NCBI GenBank assembly: GCA_020284085.1
Contig: JACEVL010000160.1
Coordinates: forward strand, 347,001-411,000
Direction of reading: 5' to 3'
DNA: 64,000 nucleotides
Origin: Aporrectodea caliginosa
Taxonomy: Eukaryota; Annelida; Clitellata; Crassiclitellata; Lumbricidae
Below the pieces are notes generated by a model, which saw only the letters and a list, made by a program, of their open reading frames with translations, had not been told where the DNA came from and made no database searches. Positions 1 through 11,400 of this stretch are shown in pieces. Within the stretch, counting starts at the first letter, position 1; the number at the start of each line of letters is the position of its first letter. Position numbers and translations under genes: made by a program.

Positions 1-313
1 CGCAAGGAGGCACATTGTTTCCATCAATATGCTTGCACGCCTTTTTACATATCTTTACATTTGAAGATATTGTGCTTACATTCTTCGAATTACCCTCACA
101 TCCCCACCCCATCCCTGCCCGTTTTCAACTCATTCCCCGCCCCATCCCCACAGGACTACATCACATGCCCCGCAAAGAGTTTGCACCAATTAAAATGAAA
201 CAATATTAGCTTACAAAGCCATTTGTATTGCTGATCAAATTACTAAAACACATTGTAAATAAAACAGACTATCTTATCGAAAGTTTGCAATATAGTCTAT
301 ACAGTTAATAGAC

Positions 314-394
314 CAGTGCTTCCCAATCTTTTATGGCTACGGAACCCGTTTCATATGAAAATTCTTCAACAAACCCCCAAACATTTTAGTCAGC
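314..394 (+). mobile_element. Probable left end of a hAT-type DNA transposon
   Basis: The sequence CAGTGCTTCCCAA at 314 matches the terminus of the complete hAT element at 37578-37959 (CAGTGCTTCCCAAAG). I could not find the matching right terminus or an 8-bp duplication, so this is a fragment, possibly interrupted by the LINE that starts downstream. Confidence 0.4.
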
Positions 395-448
395 TCTGTC
401 TGCCAAGCCTCAGATACTTGTAAATGAGTAAAAGCATAAGTTGAGAGG
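395..448 (+). repeat. 54-bp direct repeat, left copy flanking the LINE
   Basis: The same 54 bases recur at 4947-5000 with three mismatches. The two copies bracket a LINE of about 4.5 kb. They could be an unusually long target-site duplication, or two copies of an older repeat into which the LINE inserted. Confidence 0.75.
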
Positions 449-851
449 CAGTAGTGTAGTCAAATCAAATCAAAATCATTTATTTGGTGACCAACAAACA
501 ACAGTAGTACACAATCAATGGGAAAGTAGAGTCACACAGGGGACCCTGAAAGGGTCTTACGGCCCCGCTAAGTAGGGCCCCTAAGGTTGCAGTACAGCCT
601 CATGAGGAAAGCCAATGTATTTAACTGGTCTGAAACTAAGCGTATTAAACAACAAAACGATAAATCTTAACTAATGACTCAGCAACACACATATTAGGTC
701 AACAGTCAATTTGTGTGAATATCTATGACACAATTAACTTAGGCTCACATTTAAACTCATTTTAAACATGTTAATTTCAAACATTTTAAACATGTGGATG
801 GGGTGGATAAGTAACTGCTGTTGTATCAAAAAGGTTCTTGGGAGCCCTGGG

Positions 852-3098
852 TCAGTCATTTCCAATTAAAAAGTGATGCAGCGCTCTTTTGAAGAGGCAT
901 AAATTAGGGAGTTCCCTAATAGACTGTGGAATCTCATTCCAAGTTGATGCCCCTATATATCTGACAGAGAATAGTCGGGTATTTGTGTGGGCAAAAGGTT
1001 TGTGGTACAGATTAGAAGTTCTAGTCATGTGGGAGTGGATGTCCGAAGTGTGACGAAAAAACTTATTAAATACTGGAGGTAGGAGGCCACGATCATATCG
1101 GAACATAAACTGCCCTATCTGGGCACTTCTTATCTGGTCGATTTGCAGGAAATTAAGCTCTTGGAATTTATTTTTGGTGTGGGCCCCATAAGGGATTCGA
1201 GCCACATATCGAACTGCTCGTTTTTGTAAGATAACTAATCTTGCAAGACTGGTTTTATAGGTTGAAGCCCAAACTATATTGCAATATGTTAAGTAGGGGT
1301 AGATGAGGGTGTAATATAGTGTTTTACGGATTTCGGGCGGTACTAGTTGCGAAGTGCGAGATAGTATACCAATATTTTTGGATATTTTGATAGATATATT
1401 TTTTATGTGTTCTTTCCAGGAAAGGTGCTGATCTATGTACACCCCTAGAAACTTAGTCGTTACTACTTGGGTGATTGGGGTACCCTCTATACATATCCTT
1501 AAATGTTCAGGAGGACTGCCTTTCCTGTGGGATTTAAAGAGTATATAGTTAGTTTTTTCAAGGTTAAGAGTTAATTTATTAGCATGGAACCACTCAGTTA
1601 TGAATTTTAACTCTGTGTTTACAGTAGAGTACAGGGAGTCTAGAGAAGTATGGGAATAAAATACATTAGAATCATCAGCAAATAGTATAAAGAACATGAG
1701 GGAGGAAGCATTTGGTAAATCATTAATATAAATTAGGAATAATAGGGGACCTAGAATAGATCCCTGCGGAACTCCAAAGTTAATGTTCCGTAAGTCCGAG
1801 AGAGAACCATTACAACTAACTAGCTGGGACCTGTTCATAAAATAACTGATAAACCATTCAAGCTGTATACCTCGGATCCCATAATTAGTTAGTTTTTTTA
1901 TTAGGATAGCATGATTTACAGTATCGAATGCCTTGGCAAGATCGAAGAATAGTCCAATGGAGTATTCGTTATTTTCAATAGCATTTGAAATTTTATCCTG
2001 CATACTTAGTAGAGGCATATATGGAGAGTGACCAGGTTGGAACCCATGCTGTGAAGGAAAGAGAATCTCTGTTTTCGTAATATAACTACTAAGGCGTTCA
2101 TACATTGCTTTTTCAAAGAATTTACAGAAGTACGGTAGCACCGAGATTGGTCTATAATTAGAAACTTCGTCCCTAGCCCCCTTTTTAAATACTGGAACGA
2201 CCTTGGCGATTTTTAGGGCTTCTGGAAAGACCCCAGAGTTAAATGAACAATTTATTAATTCTGCTAACGGGTAAGCTATACTGGGTAAGGTGGATGCAGC
2301 AATAATAGGGTCAATGTCATCAACTCCTTTGGCATGGGAATTACGGATGATTTGGCCAAGGCGTATTATTTCTTCAGGAGAGGTATCACTAAGTCCGAAG
2401 GAGTCTTGATGAGCTGCAGGCATATATTTCTCAAATGAGCATGATGTAAGTGGGATTTTTTTCTCCAGAGATTGGGCAATACCCGTAAAGTAACTATTAA
2501 ACTTATTAGCAATTTCTCGTGGATCAGTTATCTTATTTTCATTGATTTTTAGAGATGTAATATTGGTATCGTGGTTATCACTTGTTCCAATTAGCTCTCG
2601 TAGAAGGCTCCAGGTTTTCTTCAAATTATTACTATATTTACAAAATTCGGCTGCATAATAATGTTTTTCTGCTTGTAAACGGACTGTTTTAAATTTGTTC
2701 CTATAGGTAACAAAGTTCTTTTTATTTCTTTCGTTTGGGCTCCTAATGTATTTCAAGTATAGTGAGGATTTCTTTTTGCAGGACTTAAGTAAACCCTGTG
2801 TCATCCATGGCTTCTTTGGGAAGGAATTGCCCCTGTAGTTTACAGTGGTAAGTGGGAAGGATTGGTCATAGCATTCTTTATATTTGGATATAAACAAATC
2901 ATAAGCCTCATTTACATCATGATTAGCACATGCTTCGGACACTGAAAACCAATTAATACCAGCAATAGATTCAGAAAAGGCTGCACTCCTTTCCACTGAG
3001 ATATTTCTACGCTTTGCATTTAGGAGTTTATTATTTAGTATTGGCCCATTCTCAAACCAAGCAAGGATGGGCAGGTGGTCAGAAATATCTGCAGCCAC
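852..3098 (-). pseudogene. LINE reverse transcriptase domain (ORF2, C-terminal part)
   Basis: This 748-residue open frame is the reverse transcriptase part of the LINE polyprotein. Visible motifs in order are SDHLPI at the N-terminal edge (the end of the endonuclease domain), SNYRPISVLP, GLFFDLAKAFDTVNHA with catalytic Asp, VPQGSILGPLLF, the active-site FADD box, and KFLGVYIDQHLSW. A Trp-containing tail motif (ASTWNEIPQSIR) lies near the end, as in other CR1/L2-type elements. The catalytic aspartates are retained. The frame is offset by one base from the upstream endonuclease ORF, so this copy cannot make the fused protein without frameshifting. The first Met is probably not a real start. It would act in target-primed reverse transcription of its own RNA. 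Confidence 0.9.
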
Positions 3099-3117
3099 AA
3101 TTGAGGATCTAATAACT

Positions 3118-4107
3118 TTAGGCCAAAGGCCAAACAGTTGTATAGATGTTGTCTATTAGTGTAGAAGTAAGGGGGGTTATTCTAGTAGGTCTAGTTATTA
3201 ATGGTAGGAGATGGTGAGCGGTCATACAACTATAGAAATCTGCAGTAGCCCTATGCTCAGTAATCTTAAGAAGGTCAATATTAAAGTCACCTATTAGTGT
3301 TAGTTCTTTTGATTTCTTAGAGAGTTCAGTGATAAGGCAGTCAATTTCACTTATGAACTTGTCCATATTTTGTCCGGGTGGTCTGTAAATAACCCCCATT
3401 GTAGTAGTACCTATTTTCTGGGGAATACGCACGAATAATCCTTCAAAAGAAGTAAATGGGGTGGAATTCTTTCCTTCATTATCAAGTAGCTCATATGAAA
3501 TTCCCTCTTTAATTAGAAACCCCACCCCACCTCCCTTGGATGTCCCTCTCGATCTATGAATAAAATTATATCCAGGTATATTTACCAGGTCCATTTGATT
3601 ATCTTCCAGCCAAGTTTCACTAAGCGCCAAGATAGTTACAGGTAAGAAGTGCAATAGATCCTTAATTTCAGATAGCTTAGGCAAAAGGCTGCGGCAGTTG
3701 ATGTGTAGTATTGACAATAATGGGGAAGAAGGTGTAAATTCAGAGCTTAGGGAATTTGGGGTGGAGTAACTACTATCATAAGCTAGATCATTGAAATAGT
3801 TACAGTCAGGATCTAGGTCAAGGCAGTTCAGTAGGGGACGATTTTCAGTTTCGTCAATCACAAGGTTAAGGCTTTGCGCCTTGGGGATGTTTTTAGGCTG
3901 TGAGCTATGCCGGTCATCTTGGATCACCCCATCCACAAGCATCTCATCATCTTCAATGAAGTTAAATGGGAATATCATATTTAAACAATCAGCACATGAG
4001 CATACATCAGTTACACATGTAGAACATAAATGTGTCCTAATTTGCCTTAAAGGCCTAATTGACTCTGTTTGGTCAACATTAAAGTTCGTGTGTGAGTCGT
4101 AGTCCAT
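3118..4107 (-). pseudogene. LINE apurinic-like endonuclease domain (ORF2, N-terminal part)
   Basis: This 329-residue frame holds an APE-type endonuclease from about residue 130: LHINCRSL, LSETWL, GGGVGFLI, GVIYRPPG, GDFNIDLL and TLIDNIYT are the usual blocks in order. The enzyme nicks the target DNA to prime reverse transcription. The last block of the domain (SDHLPI) lies in the next ORF in another frame, so a single-base indel near 3100-3125 breaks the protein. Upstream of the endonuclease are about 130 residues with a Cys-rich patch (CSTCVTDVCSCADC) that could be a small zinc-binding segment. The start at 4107 is the first Met of the frame and follows the tandem-repeat 5' region directly. 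Confidence 0.88.
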
Positions 4108-4260
4108 CGGTCTGCCATCAGGCAGGTCTATTTTAGACTGATATAAACTGGCGACTTATGCAAAACATTCACAGCAGTTTCTAGTTCATTATTCAATTAA
4201 TCTGGAGAAGATTATGGTTATCTTAACTAAGTGTAACTATAAAACAAAAGAACGAAAGTA

Positions 4261-4564
4261 CATAGCCCCAGGCTTGGGGTAGGCATCTATGACTACGATT
4301 GCACATCAACCAATGCAGTTAGGTTCACGAAATGAATTAGTACACACAAAAAACAGTGAACTTACATCACCCCAGGCTTGGGGTAGGCATCTATGACTAC
4401 GATTGCACATCAACCAGTGCAGTTAGGTTCACGAAATGAATTAGTACACAAAAAACTGAACTTACATCGCCCCAGGCTTGGGGTAGGCATCTATGACTAC
4501 GATTGCACATCAACCAGTGCAGTTAGGTTCACGAAATGAGTTAATACACAAAAACCATGAACTT
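4261..4564 (-). repeat. Three tandem ~100-bp units in the LINE 5' region
   Basis: Units begin at 4261, 4365 and 4465 (104, 100 and about 100 bp) and are nearly identical; each contains CCCCAGGCTTGGGGTAGG. They lie immediately upstream of the LINE ORF in the element's orientation. In some LINEs, such as mouse L1, tandem 5' monomers carry the promoter; the same role is inferred here. Confidence 0.85.
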
Positions 4565-4946
4565 AAAGAGGGGATATAGGGTAGACTGGTTGGTTAAAAT
4601 CTACACATACTGTAGGCCGTCAAAATCAAATCAGAAATAAATTACACAGGTCCGTTCAAGACCCTGGTAAATCAAGTCAGAATCAAATCAAAACCAAAAC
4701 AGGCAAGTTTAGTACCAGAGGGGGCTCTAGTAATCAACTGAAGAGAACAGCTGTCCATACTCTCCCATAGAAGCATACTGGATCATTGGACAGCCTCAAA
4801 TTGGGCCGACGGTATACTCATATCCGAGAAGTGCCCAACACTCATAATGTAAATGATCATTTTGATTAAACTAGTCCTAAAAAATGAAGTGGGGAACGCC
4901 TGGATATTGAAGTAAGCAAAAAGTGCCATCTTGCAAGAATTTTGCA

Positions 4947-5000
4947 TCTGTCTGCCAAGCCTCTGATACTCGTAAATGAGTACAAGCATAAGTTGAGAGG
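4947..5000 (+). repeat. 54-bp direct repeat, right copy flanking the LINE
   Basis: Matches 395-448 at 51 of 54 positions and marks the other side of the LINE insertion. Confidence 0.75.
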
Positions 5001-5204
5001 TCAAAATGATGTCCTTTTATTGAATTACTGCTGCTGTGTTTGCATTTCAACCAAATGATCAAATGAACACAATTTTTAAGTAGTTTCTAAAGAGATTCAT
5101 ACACAAGTTAGTCACCTTTAACTTAAATTTACACAGGTTCTCTCTCGTGGAGATATGCTATATATTAATCTGAAATCATGTCTAAACTTCCAATTATATA
5201 TTAT

Positions 5205-5400
5205 GTGTGCAAGTATGCATGCACTGATGCATTTTTGAATGGATGCATGCATGCATCTATGGATGCTGCAATAGATGCATGCATGCATGCTTTTGGATTG
5301 CTATTATAATATTTATGCCTCAGTTGCATAATCCTTTGACTTTGGTATGCTTCTGCAATGTGAAGTAAAAGTAAGTAAGAAAGTAAGTAAGTGGAGTCAT
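5205..5400 (+). repeat. Simple-sequence tract (ATGC and AAGT repeats)
   Basis: Runs of GCATGCAT are followed by AAGTAAGT repeats. Open frames across this tract are artefacts of low complexity. Confidence 0.7.
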
Positions 5401-5569
5401 ATACATGTATGTGTATGTCATGCTTAGCTTTCACGGTTTCACCATTTTTGCTTGTGCATCTTTACAATTATATGGAGAATATCCAAGAATGTTTAAAAGA
5501 CTGACATGAGGTTCTCAGTCCGAACACACTGGATGTGGATGGACGCACAAATGCACTGATTTATGATTT

Positions 5570-5870
5570 ATGGATAGATAGAAGAAGAGCAGTTCCTTAA
5601 GCTAGCCCTAAACCAGCCATGGGTATCAAGTGTTAGCGACTTCAACTTCTTAGCCTCGGCATATGAAGGCGGGTGGCCAGTCCTCTTCCTCGGCGTCTCA
5701 TCTTCCCCCGAAAGTGTACGGTCAGTGTACTCATTACAACTGAGTTGGCTTGGGGGCGCAGGTGAAGCAGAAATCTCGAACCAAATTTCTGCCCTGGCTG
5801 GGATTTGAACCCCTGACCCCTGGATTGACAGTCCAGCACGCTAACCACTACACTGTGAATGGATAACACC
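5570..5870 (-). mobile_element. tRNA-Asp-derived SINE (family B)
   Basis: Read on the minus strand, the element opens with a tRNA-like head. It has an A box (TAGTGGTTAGCG), an anticodon arm whose loop reads CTGTCAA (anticodon GTC, Asp) inside a CTGGA/TCCAG stem, and a B box (GGTTCAAATCC). An unrelated body of about 200 bp follows and ends in a pyrimidine tract. A second copy on the plus strand at about 47115-47475 shares the body, including a GAGT-CACTGACCGTACACT block. Such elements are transcribed by RNA polymerase III and moved by LINE machinery. Confidence 0.8.
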
Positions 5871-7019
5871 AGCCTAACTGATGCACAATCAGTACACTAA
5901 GCTTCAGTTATATTTAATAGGTTTCAGTATTAAAAATAAAACTGACTCTATAGGCCTATAAAACTGGAAGGATAAAACATTGCCTATGAGGCTGACTTCA
6001 GCAGGCAGCTGCTTACTATTTAAATAGTTTGTTAAATTTACTACTGGTCCTACTATTTATCATTTATTTATTTACTATTATTTCTATCTTCTATCTATCT
6101 ATCTATCCTACTATTTAAAAACAAACAGGCAATTACTGTGGACGCGTAAGCAAGAAAATAATCATTCAAACGACTTACATCGCTAATTATGGCTTTGAAC
6201 GCAGATCTGATAGAAACGATACAGCAGCATCCGAGAACACCTCGCCAATAAAACTAAACTTAGGCAAAAGTGAAACTATTTCCCACATTAATGCGAATAA
6301 AATCCAACCGTCGACGAAATCCTCGCCATCATCTGATGAGAAGCAGAGAAGATAAATATTGATCTCAGTTGGAGTTCTTTCATCCAGACGAAAAGTTGAT
6401 TCGAATCGAAACTGAACCTCGCCGCTGCAACCCGAGAGCAAGAGTACAACTGTGTCAAAAATATTATAATTATTATTTAATTTTGGTGTATTATTGGTCT
6501 TTGGTACAATGTAGGCTTAATACTTCTACACGACAGTAAAAGTGTTTACAAATTACAGTAAATATGTTACGATTATGAATCTATATTATAAATCTAATGA
6601 AATGTAATATAAAATTATGCGCATCAGAATAACATCTATAGACACGCTGCCTTGTTATTTAAATTAATAAAAATGTTATTTAGCTCAAAAGACAGCACCG
6701 TCCAGATTCCAGAGTAATGCTATATTAAGTCATGGTGGGACAAACCATTATTTGTCTTACATTTGCCATCTCCACAATAAAAATCGACCATCAACTCATG
6801 GACAATCAAATGGAAGTGAGAAACGACGGCTCCTGCCTGCTGAAGTCAGCCTCATATATGCAATGTTGTATCTTTTCAGTCAGTTTTATATACATTCAGT
6901 TTTATTTTTCATTCTGAAACCAATTAAATATAATAATCGAAGCCTAGTTTTACTTTATGTTTGTGTGATGTTTTAAACAACAAGTTTGCTATTATTAAGA
7001 CATGTTGGTGATGGTTGAA
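5871..7019. other. Intergenic spacer
   Basis: AT-rich sequence with a short CTAT microsatellite near 6085-6110. An open minus frame at 6187-6441 has no recognisable domain and no splice context, so I do not call it a gene. Confidence 0.5.
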
Positions 7020-7205
7020 TGTAGCCTAATACACAGGCATGAAGAACAGAAGTCGCCATAAGGTTGACTCAGCCTTCCACTCCCTAGGGCGATGGTAAAA
7101 TGAGTAGCAGTAGGACGGATCAGCGCCTAACAGGCTGCCATACAGTTATAAAATCGACTCTTGTTTAACTTGTCATAATGTGTTCCTACTATTTCATGTA
7201 ATCAC
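7020..7205 (+). mobile_element. SINE family A, diverged copy
   Basis: Shares the body of the elements at 8935-9215, 39925-40160 and 48656-48920 but in the opposite orientation: GGCATGAAGAACAGAAG, then GACTCAGCCTT, then GGTAAAATGAG, in the same order. It is the most diverged of the four copies. Confidence 0.65.
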
Positions 7206-8381
7206 AGGTCTACTACGGTTTTTCAGTTTGAACTAAAATTTAATTTTAATTTTAATTTTAATTTATGATGCCTATTATTTAAACGTCATTGCCATTGCAG
7301 GACATCTGGCGAGAAACGAGTCTTACACGTCTTTGTAATGGCAGGACATCTGGTGAGTCTTAGAACCATAACCAGTGATCCTATTAATAGACATCAGCGC
7401 GTAGAACAGGTAAACGACAGGTGTTCTGAATGATTGAATAATTTGTGTGTAGGCCTATGATACGTGTTCGCTGTCCTTTTGTGTAGTACAGTTACGTAAA
7501 ACGTCCTTAATTAGCGTTCAGCGGTGTTATTTCTGAATAAAGTTTTGCTAGGAAAAGGAAATCGTAGGACAACGTACTTGTTGTCGTATGACAACTTACA
7601 TTACTTGGTAAGTAGCCTTAGAAGTAGTGTGTGAAATTTCAAAATTTACTCACTTATATAGCGCTGAAACTCCAGGAATAATAAACCAATCGGGATAACA
7701 TCAATTGTTCTTACATTTTTCTTGTATGTACAATTTAGCATAATTAGTTGGTTCTTTTAATCACTCTAAGTCTAAGCTCTACTGAATAGAACGACTGAAC
7801 TGAATGAAGAGGCATGTTAAGTTTTAATGAACAAGGATGAAATAAAAAAACAAGTGCAGGTTTTTTATTAAAGATTTTTTCTTACATAGACAATAATAAT
7901 ATTATTATTTATAATTTTAGCAATAACGGTTAGTATTTCCCTCTAAAGCTACAGAACACAGGGGAACAGATAAGTTAACATTCAGTTTTGTATTACGAAA
8001 AAGAGTTATAGATGCGTTTCATAGAACTTTGACAACTTTAAAGCAAAACAAGAACACTAGGTTTTATAAATCACAGGCAAAGAATGAGATAGTTTGACTG
8101 TATAATTTGATTCAAACATAGTTGTTCACATAGTTAGCACATGGAGCAATATTTTGCAAAAAGAATTCTAATTGATATGAAAACGTTCACATTCAGCAAT
8201 GGAATTTTGGAATTTATTTGCTTATAGGGTGAAGCAACCATTGATCCTGTAAACTGCCTGTAATAAAGTAACATCACTGTAACTTCTTGTGTTAGATTAC
8301 ATTTTAAAGCTTTACATGTTTGGATAGATTTCACTATAATTGTGTTGGTATAACTACTGTAATAGTTATTTTCCTTTACAG
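7206..8381. other. Spacer upstream of the tetraspanin gene
   Basis: Contains a short TTTTAA-type repeat near 7236-7262 and AT-rich sequence. It presumably holds the promoter and a 5' UTR exon of the downstream gene, because a good acceptor (TTTCCTTTACAG) ends at 8381 just before the exon carrying the ATG. No promoter element can be assigned by eye. Confidence 0.4.
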
Positions 8382-8413
8382 AGACTTTTGTTTGAGTTGT
8401 GAATTTTGACAAA

Positions 8414-11400
8414 ATGAAGAAAAGAACACCGGGATTGGAAGGATGTGGACGGTACATGAGATTTCTCATGATATTTGGGAATTGCATCTTTGCGGTATGT
8501 ACACAAATGAAACATGTGGCTTTGAAGTAGGTCAGAATTCCTTTTCATTGCGTTGTAACCAGTACCTCGTACATACTCATCAAAAGCCAGTAACTAGTAA
8601 CTAGCCCGATAGCGCATTGGATAACATCTGGCGTAGAGAGCGAGAGGTACCGAGTTCGAGCCCCGTAGGAGAGACATGCTTTGTAGGCTGCTATTAGCAC
8701 CGTGTATTGCAGGCTGTCTGTTCTGTTAGTAGTTAAGATTTAAGTCTTCTGTCATTTGCGTTCTTGTGAATTGTTTCAACTGCATAACTGTAAACTGTAC
8801 CGGTTGCGATGTGTCAACTGGATTGTTTCAATAAATGAAGAATTATTATTATTAATTATTATTAACTAGTCGGCTTGTGCAATTGTCGTTTTCCTCATAA
8901 AAGGATACTTGGTTGTTTACCACTATTTATTATAATATATATTCTTTATTGATTCAAACTGGCAAGAATGCAGTAAGATTACATGACATAGTAGTAACAG
9001 ACAATAACAAGTTTAAAGGAGTCGAATTTAACTGTAAATGCAGCAGCCATGCAAGGCACCCATCTGTTCTACTGCTCATTTTACCAATGCCATCTGGCGA
9101 ATGAAAGGCTGAGTAGCCTGAGTCGACCTTTGGGAGGGTAGCGGGAATCGATCCTGCATGCGTGCTGATCTTCTGCTCTTCATGCCAGAGTGTTACCATA
9201 GCCCTAAACCCCCTCCCTGAAATTATCTGAATTAATTAAGTACTTAATATACTTTGCACATGCTGTTGGCTTTTAGATTATGCAGACAATTTTTAACTAG
9301 TTTGTTATCTGTTTTAGATGATTGGATTGGCAGTCATTGGTGGTGGTGTTTTCTTGGCAGTGGATAAGCTCCGCTTTGTAACCGCTGTTTTTGGAATTCC
9401 TCTCGTCGCCTCTGCGTCATACGTCATTATCGCTGCTGGCTGTATAATCTTCGCCATTTCGTTTGCTGGCTGCTTTGGAGCTTTTCTTGAAAACCGGATT
9501 CTTATTCTTATAGTATGTCTAATCAAGTTTTCCTTTACTCAGAATTTTTGGGTCAGTTCTTGATAGCTGAATGGTTCAGTACCTGGTTAATGTACATTAG
9601 AATCTTGAGTTAACTTCTAGCAATGGCTTAGCGCTTTTAGGTAGCTCAGTTTATATGAAGTAGAGAATGCCTGGTTATATTTGCCTCCTTGGATACACGA
9701 ATTGACTTTTGAAACTCGTGCAAGCCTGGTGAGATATTTCTTCAGAGGTACAAAAATGCAATAAGGAGATTAGATAGATTCCGGGATGAAGCCATTATTT
9801 TAGACATTTTGTAGCTGTGTAGCGGACTAGAAAAAGATTTAGTGATCTAACAGCAGTTTCAGGCTGTTACATGCATGTATTGGTGAAATGCTATAGAAAC
9901 TGTAAGTCTGTTGAATAATCTATAAGGAAGAACACTTGTTTCATAAAATAAAATATTAATGTTGCTATGTTATTGCTATTGTTAATCAGTATCTTTATTT
10001 CTTTGATTATTTTAATTTTGACTCTACATTGTTGAATATGCAAGTGTAGATCTCAAATAAAGAATCTCTGTCAATTAAATTCTTTACTTATATTGATGAT
10101 TGCAGTCATGAGTTACTTGGTTGGTTTTGTTTTTCTTTATTAGTACTGCTCTGTCTTGCTCGTTGTTTTCCTACTTGCTATTGTTGGTGCAGTACTTGCA
10201 ATCGTCTTCCGCACATGGGTAAGTCAAGAGATGGTGCTGTCCAGGTGTGCTTCAGGTCGTTATGCAAACCCATTGTTCTATATAACATTGTAGTTGTAAA
10301 TGTAATAATGACAATTTTTAATGACATCAAAAGTACCTGTAGTGAGCTTGAATAGTCTGCAAGAAACAGTCTCGTAATCATTTTATGCAGTCCAATTTTC
10401 CAGAGATTTACAATACATCTGTGATTATATTTATTTTTTCGGATAGACTAACAAGGTGACCTTCCACTGCTTTGAACAAGTTCGACAAAATGCGCATGAC
10501 AAAATGTGCAGTACTGGTGCTACTCTTTAAACTTAAACCTACTGCATATCTGGGGCAAGATTGTTAAACGGGTGAGGTTTGATCCACTGTGACACTGGTT
10601 TATGCATTCAGATCCAAGAGCAGGTTCGTACCTATATGACAAGTACAATCACCTATGACTATGGAGTAAAACTCGACAAAGAGTGGAACAAAATTGTGAC
10701 CAGTAGTTGGGATGAAGCACAGCAAAGAGTAAGTAAACATGTTTTAAAACTGATCCTTGTCCTCTTCTGTAACATTCTTAGTGCTGCCGTTTTTAACTAC
10801 TTGATATTGTCTGACAGACAGCATACAGGCTTTTAGAGAATTGCATTTGAAAATTTCATGATTTAAATCTTAGCGTTTTACATGTGATTCTGGCAAGTCA
10901 TTAAGAAGGTAACTAAATCGCAGAATGTGAAGCCAATGTATACAAAGCACGCCTGCATCGAATCTGTATGTTCACACTCATGAAGCTGACAGAAGATGAT
11001 CTGAATGATAAATGGTGGTTTCAAATGACAAGTACTGGTGTTTAATATAAAATGGTTAACTATTATTTAGTCATTTCGATCACTGTATTCATGCAATTCT
11101 AATGTTTGCTATTGCGACTTTGTGTTTGTTGAAAGTCATTTTAAAAGTTAAAGCTTATCAGTTTTCGTATTTACATGGCAAATGTTTGATTAATTTTTGT
11201 ATTGTCATGTTCAGTTTTTGTTTTTAAACGAGGTTTGATCTTAGGCTGTTAATTACTTGTTTGCTCTGAATATTGATTTTTGTAAATTTTTCCTTCTAGT
11301 GGTACTGCTGTGGAGTTGATAATGAAAGCTGGGGCGTTTATCGGGGTTCTGAGTGGTACAAAGAACAACCAGGTGTAATAGGTAAATGAGGCAGTCACTT

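Larger units (their letters stand above)
449..4946 (-). mobile_element. Non-LTR retrotransposon (LINE, CR1/L2/Jockey-like), nearly full length
   Basis: On the minus strand the element has a 5' region with tandem units (4261-4564), an ORF with an APE-type endonuclease (4107-3118), a reverse transcriptase in another frame (3098-852), and a 3' region ending near 470 in an AT-rich motif related to TGATTTGATTTGA. The limits are set by the 54-bp flanking repeats and are approximate. One frame break separates the two enzyme domains; otherwise both are open. Clade assignment within the CR1/L2/Jockey group is not settled by eye. Confidence 0.85.

Noticed and set aside
5642..5869. Minus-strand 75-codon ORF
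   Set aside because: It runs through a tRNA-derived SINE; the reading frame is incidental. A true tRNA gene is also rejected because the acceptor stem is absent and a SINE body follows.
6187..6441. Minus ORF of 84 codons, considered as a first exon
   Set aside because: No domain, no splice donor context I trust, and no downstream partner.
9314..9563. Open frames on both strands
   Set aside because: The plus frame is tetraspanin exon 2 read into its intron; the minus one is its shadow.
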